Assembly (NCBI GenBank): GCA_023485845.1
Contig: JAMCZE010000008.1
Span: 1-50,433, forward strand
Length of the DNA stretch: 50,433 nt
Reading direction: 5' to 3'
DNA from: Patescibacteria group bacterium
GTDB taxonomy: Bacteria; Patescibacteriota; Microgenomatia; JAMCZE01
In this document: positions 1 through 8,769 of the stretch, one piece after another
Numbering within the stretch: the first letter of the stretch is position 1
Layout: each line of letters starts with the position of its first letter
Notes under the pieces: model-generated
Seen by the model: only the letters and a program-made list of their open reading frames with translations
Database searches by the model: none
What the model was told of the DNA's origin: nothing
Position numbers and translations under genes: made by a program

Positions 1-110
1 TTGGCCACACAAACCAGATGGTACAAAAGCACCGAGACATTGTGCGCTTTGTGTATGTAGATACTCACGCATACAATTTTACCCTCTCGCGGCAAAGCCG
101 CGGGGAATGA

Positions 111-926
111 ACCCTAAAAGAGATTCAAAGGAAAACACGCTACAATCCATTATTCCCATTCAAAGAAATATTGTGCCCGGTGTGTAAGAAACACTTGATG
201 GGTAGCGCTCCAAGAAGTAAGTCCGGTAGGCACATCCCAACGTACCATTGTGGCAGGAAGCATAAATATTGGGGACTAAACAAAGTTAAATTTGAAGAAA
301 AAGTATATGAATTTATTAAAAGCATTAAATTTGGCAATGATTTCACCCGACTATTAAAAGAAGCCGTATTAGACGTATGGAAAGCTAAAAAAGAAGAAAT
401 ATTTCAAGACTCTATGGATTATGGAAGAAACGTTGAGAAACTTAAAGAGCAAAAACTCAAAATCAAAGATACGATTAAATCGTTAAGTTCACCAATTGCA
501 ATTAAATCGTTTGAAGAAGACTTAGAGAAGGTCGAATTCGATATCGCATTAGCTACCGAGAAACGAGACATTACCGAGAAAAAAGAGTACGATATTGAGC
601 TTTTAATAAACTATACGGAATATTTTATGGAACACGTTGAAGATTTGTTGATAGTACCGAACAATCCGATACAACAGAGGGCTTTATTTAATCTTCTTTT
701 TGAAGAGATGCCAACTTACAATGACATAGTTAATGGAACACCGCGATTATCGCAGTGTTTCGAGCTAAACCAACAAAAAGCTCTTTCAAAAGGACAACTT
801 GTGAACGAGATGGGATTATTGACTTTTGTAGACAGAAAATACCAAATAACAGTCCCAGGGACAACTCCCAAAGTGGAAACTATAAAATATGGGGCGAACC
901 TTATCGTTGTTAGTCCGAAGACATAA
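111..926 (+). pseudogene. C-terminal remnant of a serine recombinase (zinc beta-ribbon plus coiled-coil), no catalytic N-terminus
   Basis: NPLFPFKEILCPVCKKHLMGS...YHCGRKHKYWG zinc-ribbon motif; in-frame stop upstream at about 108; 3' end overlaps the antisense VTT gene. Confidence 0.65.
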
Positions 927-1357
927 GAAATGACATCATGGAACTGACCTAAAAATACCCTCGCTAGAAATAGCGTTTGCAAGCCGTAATTATTCGTGAG
1001 TTTATCCAATTTCTTTATGCTCTCAACTCCCACAAGTTTTTCGACCAGATCCCGGCCCCAAAATCTGCTAATCCAGAAATTCGTGACTGAAGCAATCACC
1101 ACTGCAACCGCGGAATAGAAAATAACCGTCTGCCCATAAAAGTAGAAGCCTGCAAAAAGAAATGGGGCGCCACCCAGTGGGGCGATAATATAAGTAAGCC
1201 AAGTTAAAAAGATAAACACAATAATTCCCCAAGAGCCAGCATCTTTAATAAGTTCTTGGATCATTCTCTCTGGAAAGGCCGTGCCGATTAAATAAATAAG
1301 AACAAAAAGTCCAACCGTAAGCCCTATCGGCAGATAACTTTTCCGAAGTATTTTCAT
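716..1357 (-). CDS. VTT/TVP38/DedA-like membrane protein, C-terminus probably altered by the recombinase junction
   Basis: Multi-TM; motif YVFGLTTIRFAPYFIVSTLGVVPGTVIWYFLSTK; last ~30 aa are antisense to recombinase remnant. Confidence 0.65.
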   Translation of the reverse strand: MKILRKSYLPIGLTVGLFVLIYLIGTAFPERMIQELIKDAGSWGIIVFIFLTWLTYIIAPLGGAPFLFAGFYFYGQTVIFYSAVAVVIASVTNFWISRFWGRDLVEKLVGVESIKKLDKLTNNYGLQTLFLARVFLGQFHDVISYVFGLTTIRFAPYFIVSTLGVVPGTVIWYFLSTKVNNPISFTSCPFERAFCWFSSKHCDNRGVPLTMSL

Positions 1358-1414
1358 ACACCGATAAAGGCCACGGCCCAAGAAAATACTAGGAATGGAA
1401 CATTAATACCCATT

Positions 1415-1645
1415 CTATTTCTTAATCTCAATGATAAAATTATCAACGGTCATGTTTAAGTCGTCAATTATTGATTTAAGCGTCCCGCGTCTAATTTCTT
1501 GGGACGGATGATATGGAATTGTTGTTCGCCGGCCATCAGGATGTTTCATAGTGATATGGCTGCCAGACTGGTGAGATTCAACAAAGCCAATTTTCTTGAG
1601 AACCTTAAGGAGTTCCTTTGCCTTAATAACCGGCAATTTAGGCAT
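1415..1645 (-). CDS. hicA: HicA-family toxin (YcfA-like)
   Basis: MPKLPVIKAKELLKVLKKIGFVESHQSGSHITMKHPDGRRTTIPYHPSQEIRRGTLKSIIDDL. Confidence 0.85.
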   Translation of the reverse strand: MPKLPVIKAKELLKVLKKIGFVESHQSGSHITMKHPDGRRTTIPYHPSQEIRRGTLKSIIDDLNMTVDNFIIEIKK

Positions 1646-1889
1646 ATTGGGGCGGAAACTGGTTAATTGGAATCGTCTGAATAATCTCAATAGTTTTATC
1701 TTCAGTAGGAACAGGTAATCCGTCCTTAATTAAACTCTGAATATGACAAGAAACGGCATCTTGAAGGTTTTTCTCAACCTCCTCAATAGTATCACCACTG
1801 GTGTGCACTCCTTTTAAGGCCGGAACAAAACCATGATAGCCACGAGGGTCATCGGGTTCGATAATAGTACGAAAAGTATAATTCTTCAT
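1638..1889 (-). CDS. hicB: HicB-family antitoxin
   Basis: RTIIEPDDPRGYHGFVPALKGVHTSGDTIEEVEKNLQDAVSCHIQSLIKDG; overlaps downstream hicA. Confidence 0.85.
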   Translation of the reverse strand: MKNYTFRTIIEPDDPRGYHGFVPALKGVHTSGDTIEEVEKNLQDAVSCHIQSLIKDGLPVPTEDKTIEIIQTIPINQFPPQYA

Positions 1890-1918
1890 AACAGCACTAT
1901 TCTATCAGATTCCGCAAG

Positions 1919-2155
1919 CTATTTCTTCAGTAGCTTTGACAATCGAGATTTGAGGCGGGAGGCTTTGTTTTTATGGATAACATTAGTTTTGGCCGCTTTA
2001 TCCAAGGCCGACGTTAGTTTGACTAGGGCCGTCGGGGTGGGTTTTTTCTTATAAGCATCCAGCAGTCGTTTCACCCCACCTTTAATTTGGCGGTTTTGTT
2101 CCCGCCTTTTTTCGCTTTGTTTTAATTTTTTGATGGCCGACTTAAGAATTGGCAT
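1919..2155 (-). CDS. rpsT: 30S ribosomal protein S20
   Basis: MPILKSAIKKLKQSEKRREQNRQIKGGVKRLL...NVIHKNKASRLKSRLSKLLKK. Confidence 0.9.
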   Translation of the reverse strand: MPILKSAIKKLKQSEKRREQNRQIKGGVKRLLDAYKKKPTPTALVKLTSALDKAAKTNVIHKNKASRLKSRLSKLLKK

Positions 2156-2189
2156 AGCGGTTTAGATTGTATCATAGTACAATTGCCCT

Positions 2190-3842
2190 GTGAAGGACCT
2201 ATTATTTCGCCGGCAAACCAGCATTCTCTCCGCCGCCACCCTGATTGCTATGGCCGTTTTAGGCGCCAAATTCCTGGGAATCATCCGCTATTGGTTACTC
2301 ACCGTTTATGTCCGGCCCGTTTCCGACCTGGATATTTTCTTTGCGGCTTTTCGCATTCCCGACTTTATTTTCCAAATCCTGGTCATGGGGACTCTCACCA
2401 CGGCTTTTATTCCCGTGATTGCCGCTTATGTCGGCCGGGGGCAGGATCACAAAGCCTGGCGGGTGTCCTCCATCATCGTCAACCTGGCTTTAATCGTTTT
2501 TGCCGTTTTGGCCGTGATCGCCTTTATCTTCGCTAAAGACTTGGCCATTATTGTGGCCCCCGGCTTTGCCGCCCAGCCGGACAAGCTGGACAAATTGGCT
2601 AATTTGTCCCGGATCATGCTCTCCGCCCAAGTCTTTTTCGTCATCAGTAATTTCTTCTCGGCGATCATTCAATCAACGAAGCGGTTTTTAATTCCCGCCC
2701 TGGCTCCGGCCGCTTACAACACCGGCATTATTATCGGCATTATTTTTCTGGCACCGGTTCTGGGCATTTATGGCCCAGCCTGGGGTGTGGTCTTAGGAAT
2801 TTTTCTCCATTTTCTCATCCAACTCCCCTTGGTTGCCCACATGGGCTTCAAATATGAACCGATAATTGACTTAAAGGATCATGGCGTGGCCGAGGTGGCC
2901 AAGCTTTTGGGCCCGCGGACTTTTGGCTTAGCCATTTCCCAAATCAGTTTCACTGTGGACACGGCCATGGCCAGTCTTTTGGCCACCTCCTCCATCACCA
3001 TTCTTAATTTGTCCCAGGCCCTCCAACAAGTGCCAATTGCTCTTTTTGGCGCCACCATTGCCCAAGCGGCCCTGCCAACTCTTTCCGAAGAACAGGCTCG
3101 GGAAAACCTGGACAATTTTAAAAAAACCCTGCTCACCTCTTTCCACCAAATTCTTTTCCTGACCATGCCCGCCTCCGCCATTTTGATTGTCCTTCGCATT
3201 CCCGTGGTCCGGCTGGCCTTTGGTTTGGGAAACAACAATTTTCCCTGGGATCTCACCGTGCTAACCGGCAAAACCCTAGCCGTTTTCGGGCTGGGAATTT
3301 TCACTCAGAGCTTAATTAATCTTTTGGTCCGGGCTTTTTATGCCCTGCGCGACAGCCTCACCCCGGTGAAGATCGGGGTGGCTTCTTTTGTTGTCAGCAT
3401 TATTCTAAGCTTAGCCTTTATCCTGGTTTTCCGGCTGCCAGTTTGGGCTCTGGCTGCTTCCTCGGCCGCCGGCGACGCCATCAATTTTTTCTTCCTGATG
3501 ATTTTTTTGGACCGGGTGCTGCATTTTGACAGAAAACAAGTGCTCCTGCCGGCCGGAAAAATCTTTCTGGCTGCCGCCATCACCGGCCTGGCTCTTTACG
3601 TGCCCATGAAACTGCTGGATCAGTTGGTTTTCGACACGACTAAAACCCTCCCCCTGATCGCCCTCACCGGGGCTGCCGGGGCTTCCGGCATTTCCGTCTA
3701 TCTTTTTTTAACCTGGCTTTTGGGCATCGGCGAACTGCAGTCATTTTTGGGGCTCTTTGGGAAATTGCGCCACCTTCGCAAGCCCCCGGAGGTCACCGCC
3801 CCGGTCACCGAGATTGTGGAAACAACAGAAACACATGCATAA
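2190..3842 (+). CDS. murJ: Lipid II flippase MurJ/MviN
   Basis: 550 aa, ~14 TM, MurJ-like pattern (LGIIRYWLLTVYVRPVSDLDIFFAAFRIPDFIFQILVMGTLTTAFIPV). Confidence 0.9.
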   Translation: MKDLLFRRQTSILSAATLIAMAVLGAKFLGIIRYWLLTVYVRPVSDLDIFFAAFRIPDFIFQILVMGTLTTAFIPVIAAYVGRGQDHKAWRVSSIIVNLALIVFAVLAVIAFIFAKDLAIIVAPGFAAQPDKLDKLANLSRIMLSAQVFFVISNFFSAIIQSTKRFLIPALAPAAYNTGIIIGIIFLAPVLGIYGPAWGVVLGIFLHFLIQLPLVAHMGFKYEPIIDLKDHGVAEVAKLLGPRTFGLAISQISFTVDTAMASLLATSSITILNLSQALQQVPIALFGATIAQAALPTLSEEQARENLDNFKKTLLTSFHQILFLTMPASAILIVLRIPVVRLAFGLGNNNFPWDLTVLTGKTLAVFGLGIFTQSLINLLVRAFYALRDSLTPVKIGVASFVVSIILSLAFILVFRLPVWALAASSAAGDAINFFFLMIFLDRVLHFDRKQVLLPAGKIFLAAAITGLALYVPMKLLDQLVFDTTKTLPLIALTGAAGASGISVYLFLTWLLGIGELQSFLGLFGKLRHLRKPPEVTAPVTEIVETTETHA

Positions 3843-3969
3843 TCACAAAATCAATAAATCCAATCTGCCAATTTCCAATGTCTAATATCCAATTCGTAAT
3901 TCCCAATCTGTTTTTGCGTCATAAAAATTGGTTATTAACTGATTGGTCATTGGTTTTATTGAATTGTTT

Positions 3970-5580
3970 ATGATCCAAAATTTTATAAGAAATTTCTGTG
4001 TGATTGCCCATGTGGACCATGGCAAGTCCACCCTGGCGGACCGGTTCTTGGAAATCACCGGCGCTGTTACTCGCCGGCAAATGCGCGAGCAAACCCTGGA
4101 TTCCCACCCCATCTCCCGGGAACGGGGCATTACTATTCGCTTGGCCCCAGTCACCATGAGCTATCAAGGCTATCAGCTTAATCTGATCGATACTCCCGGC
4201 CATGTCGATTTCTCTTATGAGGTTGAGCGCACCCTTTCTGCCTGCGAAGGAGCGATTCTTTTGGTGGACGCCACCCAGGGTGTTCAGGCCCAAACCCTGT
4301 CGCACTTTCGCAAGGCCGCCGCCTTGGGCCTGACAATTATTCCTGCCATCAACAAAATCGACGCCCCAAATGCTGATGTCGAAGAGGTCGAGCGTCAGCT
4401 TCAAGAGACCACCTCTCGTGAAGGTAAAATTTACAAAGTTTCAGCCAGGACAGGAGAAGGGGTAGAAGAATTACTTCAGACGGTGATCGAAAAAGTTCCC
4501 CCGCCCGAAGGAAATCCGTCCGGCCCGACAAAATCCTTAATTTTTTCTTCCCAATACAGCCAGGAACAAGGCGTGATTGCCTTTATTAAAGTTTTGGCCG
4601 GAACCGTCACCGGCGACGTGGGCCATTTTTTGCCGGCGATGACGCCGGCGGACAAGTTGGAAGCCGGCGAAGTCGGTTATCAGCTAACCCACATCAAAGA
4701 CCCGGCCAAGGTGTCCGTCTGGGAAGGCTACCAGGCGCCAAAACCGACAGTTTTTGTCAGCATTTTCCCGGTGGACCAGGACGACTATCCCCTCTTAGAA
4801 GACGGCCTAAAAAAACTAAAACTTAATGACGCGGCCATCACTTTTTCCCCCACCGCTTCCAAGGCCCTGGGCCGCGGCTGGCGCTGCGGTTTTTTGGGCC
4901 ACCTGCACGCGGAAATCTCCCAGGAACGGCTGGAAAAAGACTATGATTTGTCGCTGATTGCCACGATGCCAACCGTCGAATATCACGACAGTGAGGAACC
5001 CTGGGTGAAAACGACCATCATTACTCCTATCGATTACGTCGGGGCCATCATCACTCTTTGCGAGGACCGGCGGGGAAAACTGGCCAATATGCAGTATCAT
5101 GGCCGCAGTGTCACCCTGGAATATGAGCTGCCGCTCTCCGAGATGATCACCAATTTTTTTGACAAACTAAAATCCGCCTCTTCCGGCTTTGCCAGCCTAG
5201 ATTATGAACCGTCAGGCTATCGCCCCTTTGCCGCCGTGAACCTGGAAATTCTCATTAATCATGAGCCGGTTGACGCTTTCTCACAAATAATGGAAAAGGG
5301 GCGGGGCCAAAAGTTTGGCAAGTTCCTTGTTGAACGGCTCAAGGACATTATTCCCCGCCAGCAAATCCCCATTCCCATCCAGGCCATGATCGACGGCCAG
5401 GTCATCGCCCGGGCGGACATTCCGGCTTTTAGAAAAGACGTGACCGCCAAACTCTATGGCGGCGATGTCACTCGCCGGATGAAGCTTTTGGAGAAACAGA
5501 AGAAAGGCAAGGAAAAGATGAAAAGCATTGGCCGTGTCCAAATCCCCGGCGACACCTTCCTGAAAATCTTCAAAACTTGA
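3970..5580 (+). CDS. lepA: Elongation factor 4 (LepA) GTPase
   Basis: NFCVIAHVDHGKSTLADRFLEITG, RERGITI, IDTPGHVDF, C-terminal YGGDVTRRMKLLEKQKKGKEKMKSIG. Confidence 0.9.
   Translation: MIQNFIRNFCVIAHVDHGKSTLADRFLEITGAVTRRQMREQTLDSHPISRERGITIRLAPVTMSYQGYQLNLIDTPGHVDFSYEVERTLSACEGAILLVDATQGVQAQTLSHFRKAAALGLTIIPAINKIDAPNADVEEVERQLQETTSREGKIYKVSARTGEGVEELLQTVIEKVPPPEGNPSGPTKSLIFSSQYSQEQGVIAFIKVLAGTVTGDVGHFLPAMTPADKLEAGEVGYQLTHIKDPAKVSVWEGYQAPKPTVFVSIFPVDQDDYPLLEDGLKKLKLNDAAITFSPTASKALGRGWRCGFLGHLHAEISQERLEKDYDLSLIATMPTVEYHDSEEPWVKTTIITPIDYVGAIITLCEDRRGKLANMQYHGRSVTLEYELPLSEMITNFFDKLKSASSGFASLDYEPSGYRPFAAVNLEILINHEPVDAFSQIMEKGRGQKFGKFLVERLKDIIPRQQIPIPIQAMIDGQVIARADIPAFRKDVTAKLYGGDVTRRMKLLEKQKKGKEKMKSIGRVQIPGDTFLKIFKT
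5550..5576 (+). repeat. 27-bp direct repeat copy 1 (3' end of lepA)
   Basis: CGACACCTTCCTGAAAATCTTCAAAAC, identical to 6627-6653. Confidence 0.9.
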
Positions 5581-5595
5581 CAATCATTATTTGAT

Positions 5596-5624
5596 AGTAT
5601 ATAGTACACAGTATACTATATACT
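5596..5624. promoter_or_regulatory. Perfect 11-bp inverted repeat abutting a start codon (candidate operator)
   Basis: AGTATATAGTA-CACAGTA-TACTATATACT immediately followed by ATG at 5625. Confidence 0.75.
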
Positions 5625-6620
5625 ATGACCACAGACACTAGGCAGAGAATCCTGTCTTACATTATCACCAATAAACAGGTTCGGGCCCATGACCTGGCCC
5701 GGTCTTTCAACCTGACTTCGGCTGCGATCCACCGCCAGCTACGAAGGCTTCTGGCCGCTGGAGAAATTAAAAAAACCGGCACTCCCCCGTTGGTTTTCTA
5801 TCAGCCGGCCGACAGCCCAAAACCGACAATAACCACAACCGTTATGGATAAGAAAACCAGGGATATTCTTGAGAAGAATTATCTCTACATCACCCCGCAG
5901 GGAGATTTGCTTTATGGCGCGGCGGGTTTTGACCGCTGGGCCGCCAACACGAACCAAAGTGACAAAACGGTCACTCTGGCCAAGGTTTACGCCCGGACCC
6001 TGGCAAATTTCAACCGGCATCGCGCCCACCAGGGCTGGATTGACGCCACATTAAAGGTGCGGAGCACCTTTGGGGAAAGCTTCCTGGACAAATTGCTTTA
6101 TGCCGACTTCTACAGCCTGCCACAGTTTGGCAAAACCCGGCTGGGGTCATTGGTTTTGTATGCCAAACAATCGCAAAACCGGGCGCTGATTAGCCTGGTT
6201 TGCGAACAAATTAAGCCGTTAGTTAATAAGATTATTGATGAATACAACGTTGACGCTGTGGCATTTATTCCGCCCAGTGTCCCCCGCAGCGTCCAATTTC
6301 AGACGGAACTGGCGGCCGGCCTTAATCTGGCCCTTCCCGTCATTGACCTGGTCAAAGCCCGCAGCGGCCAGGTGATTGTGGCCCAAAAAACCCTGGAGAA
6401 ACTCTCCGAGCGGGTCACCAACGCCCGGGACTCAATTTTTGTTAGAAATAAGACCGTGGGCTACAAAAACGTGCTCCTTATTGATGATGCGGTTGGCTCG
6501 GGAGCAAGTTTGAACGAAACCGCCAAAAAGATCCGGGCCGGGGCCACCGGAAAAATAAAGGTGATTGGTTTTGCCGTGGTGGGCAGCTATCAAAAATTTG
6601 ATGTCATCCGCGAGGTTTGA
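5625..6620 (+). CDS. N-terminal winged HTH fused to a phosphoribosyltransferase-like domain
   Basis: DTRQRILSYIITNKQVRAHDLARSFNLTSAAIHRQLRRLLAAGEI (wHTH) and VLLIDDAVGSGASLNETAKKI (PRPP loop). Confidence 0.75.
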   Translation: MTTDTRQRILSYIITNKQVRAHDLARSFNLTSAAIHRQLRRLLAAGEIKKTGTPPLVFYQPADSPKPTITTTVMDKKTRDILEKNYLYITPQGDLLYGAAGFDRWAANTNQSDKTVTLAKVYARTLANFNRHRAHQGWIDATLKVRSTFGESFLDKLLYADFYSLPQFGKTRLGSLVLYAKQSQNRALISLVCEQIKPLVNKIIDEYNVDAVAFIPPSVPRSVQFQTELAAGLNLALPVIDLVKARSGQVIVAQKTLEKLSERVTNARDSIFVRNKTVGYKNVLLIDDAVGSGASLNETAKKIRAGATGKIKVIGFAVVGSYQKFDVIREV

Positions 6621-6626
6621 TCCCGC

Positions 6627-6653
6627 CGACACCTTCCTGAAAATCTTCAAAAC
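6627..6653 (+). repeat. 27-bp direct repeat copy 2 (copy of lepA 3' end)
   Basis: Identical to 5550-5576. Confidence 0.9.
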
Positions 6654-6677
6654 GTGAATTGTGTTATCCTGGTTAGG

Positions 6678-7256
6678 ATGAAAAAAATTCTTATACTGCT
6701 AATTCTTATGTCTTCCCTGATGGTTGTTCATCCCAAACAAATTTTCGCGGTTGACCCAACGTGCCCCTCTGGCTGCGGGCAACTTAAGGGTCCTATCGGA
6801 GGGAAAGTTTTTCCCGGTTGTCATTATTATGTGGGGCCTGTCATCAACCCACTTTCTAACTGTGGCGCAGCGACAATTTGCCCCGAAGATAATAACTATT
6901 ATTATATTTTTGACCCCACGAACAATACATGCCTGCCCCAAGAAAAAAAGCCGGTTTATCTCTGCTACTCTGGTGATTGTCAAACAGCAGTTGGCAATAT
7001 CACATTAACCCATGGCTATCCGACTGGCCTCGTTAAATTTGTCCTTCAATTTGCCTTTGGCATTTCCGGGGGAATAATTTTGCTAATGACTATCGCCACC
7101 GGCTATATGGTTCTCACCTCTTCGGGAAATCCCGAAAAACTACAAGGAGCAAAGGAAAACCTGGTTTCTATCTTCTCTGGTCTAATTCTCATCGCTTTTT
7201 CTTTGGTGTTGTTACAAGCCATTGGCGCTGATATACTAAAACTGCCGACATTTTAA
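6678..7256 (+). CDS. Secreted protein with C-terminal VirB2/TrbC-like two-TM domain
   Basis: Signal peptide; C-terminal TM-polar loop-TM (YMVLTSSGNPEKLQGAKENLVSIFSGLILIAFSLVLLQAI). Confidence 0.6.
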   Translation: MKKILILLILMSSLMVVHPKQIFAVDPTCPSGCGQLKGPIGGKVFPGCHYYVGPVINPLSNCGAATICPEDNNYYYIFDPTNNTCLPQEKKPVYLCYSGDCQTAVGNITLTHGYPTGLVKFVLQFAFGISGGIILLMTIATGYMVLTSSGNPEKLQGAKENLVSIFSGLILIAFSLVLLQAIGADILKLPTF

Positions 7257-7257
7257 A

Positions 7258-7920
7258 ATGCGAATTCGCACTTTTTTCACTGCCTTAGTCTTGGTTTTTC
7301 TCTTTTCCTCAATTAATTCCCCGGCCTTTGCCTGTTCTGTTAGCTCTTCGTCAGCCTGGGAGGGGAAAAATTTAGTTCTCACCATCACCGACGCTCCCCA
7401 AGGATCATACACTGCTGATGTCAGCCGAAATGGAAGTAATTTAAGCGGACTTATCGTCCAATACATGAACAATAACACCTACCAAATTGTTGTCGAGAAT
7501 GCGATGGACGGCAATTATAGTGTCATCTTTAACGGCACCACGGCCACCGGGGCTGGCCAATCATGCAATGGTTCCTCGCAACCCGTTCACCAAGCAGCCT
7601 CGCCTAGTCATGGTTGGGTCAGTTCGTTATATCCCGGTTTTGGCCCAGATCCCAGCTTGGGACTAAGATTCTTTACCGATAACCTGACATCTTTTCTCAT
7701 CTCCGGAGCTTTGTTCTTACTTGTTGTCCTTTCTCTCCTCATACTACTAATCGGTGGTGTCATGTGGATCACTGCCGGGGGCAATAAGGAGGGAATGGCC
7801 AAAGCAAGAAGCACTATTACCTATGCCTTAATCGGTTTGGCCCTTGGGTTCGCTTCATTTATCATCCTGTCGGTTCTTAGTGCTTTTTTTGGCCAAAACA
7901 TTATTTGGACCGGTGCTTAG
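7258..7920 (+). CDS. Secreted protein with C-terminal VirB2/TrbC-like two-TM domain
   Basis: GGVMWITAGGNKEGMAKARSTITYALIGLALGFASFIILSVL. Confidence 0.6.
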   Translation: MRIRTFFTALVLVFLFSSINSPAFACSVSSSSAWEGKNLVLTITDAPQGSYTADVSRNGSNLSGLIVQYMNNNTYQIVVENAMDGNYSVIFNGTTATGAGQSCNGSSQPVHQAASPSHGWVSSLYPGFGPDPSLGLRFFTDNLTSFLISGALFLLVVLSLLILLIGGVMWITAGGNKEGMAKARSTITYALIGLALGFASFIILSVLSAFFGQNIIWTGA

Positions 7921-7975
7921 TTAGTTCTTGACTTAACTAGAAAAATGCTTCAACATAAAGGCAAGGAGGTGAACA

Positions 7976-8392
7976 ATGAATAAGAAATTAGTAAAAATCG
8001 CGGCTCCGGTTGCGGCGGTTGCGGCTTTATTAAGCAGCGCCTTGCCTACGTTTGCTGCTAGCACAGTGAATCTCTGTGAAAATCAACAAGGATTTCAGAT
8101 AGGCAATCTTTGTAATGTGACCCTGGTCGGATTGGTGCAAACAGCCCTAAACACAGTTTTGTTTGTTGCTTTCGTCGCGGCCTTAGTCTTTTTGATCATC
8201 GGTGGCATTCGCTGGATCATGAGTGGTGGAGACAAGGAAGGTACAACCAAGGCTAAAGAGGCCGTAACTGCGGCTCTTATCGGACTGGCAATTGTGATTG
8301 GTGCTTGGGTGTTAATCAACATCGTTCTGCAATTCTTCGGAATTGGCGGAGGATTATCAGGATTATCCACCCCGGTGCTACAGCAAAAATAG
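7976..8392 (+). CDS. TrbC/VirB2-like pilin-type protein
   Basis: Signal peptide ending ALPTFAA; GGIRWIMSGGDKEGTTKAKEAVTAALIGLAIVIGAWVLINIVLQ. Confidence 0.7.
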   Translation: MNKKLVKIAAPVAAVAALLSSALPTFAASTVNLCENQQGFQIGNLCNVTLVGLVQTALNTVLFVAFVAALVFLIIGGIRWIMSGGDKEGTTKAKEAVTAALIGLAIVIGAWVLINIVLQFFGIGGGLSGLSTPVLQQK

Positions 8393-8407
8393 CACTAAGC
8401 CAGAACC

Positions 8408-8731
8408 ATGCAAGCTAATGCCGGCCAGGGATGCACGTTCCTAGGCGATGTTCCGTCGCTTGGGTGCCTGTCACAAATAATTTTTAATGTGGTCGGTGAT
8501 GCTTTGCTGTTTATCGGCATTGTCACTTTAATCTTTCTAATTTATGGTTCCATCCGGTTTGTTCTTTCCCGAGGTGATCCCAAAGCTTTGGAAGCCGCCC
8601 AAAAGACTATGACTTATGCCGTTTTGGGAATGGCCTTGGTCGTTGGCTCATTCTTTGTTGTTAACATTATCACGACAACCCTGGGCCTGCCGAATATCCT
8701 GGAACAATTCACCATTTTCCGCGGCCCCTAG
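8408..8731 (+). CDS. TrbC/VirB2-like small membrane protein
   Basis: YGSIRFVLSRGDPKALEAAQKTMTYAVLGMALVVGSFFVVNIITT. Confidence 0.6.
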   Translation: MQANAGQGCTFLGDVPSLGCLSQIIFNVVGDALLFIGIVTLIFLIYGSIRFVLSRGDPKALEAAQKTMTYAVLGMALVVGSFFVVNIITTTLGLPNILEQFTIFRGP

Positions 8732-8769
8732 CATTGACAACCTCTCCAAACTCCACTAATCTGGACCTG

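Noticed and set aside
1415-1889. The two hicBA modules as a novel toxin system
   Set aside because: Both are ordinary HicA/HicB family members in standard order; common in such genomes.
2879-5583. Many antisense ORFs inside murJ and lepA (e.g. 2879-3304, 4816-5100, 5281-5583)
   Set aside because: They lie opposite strongly recognised genes, have odd composition and no domains.
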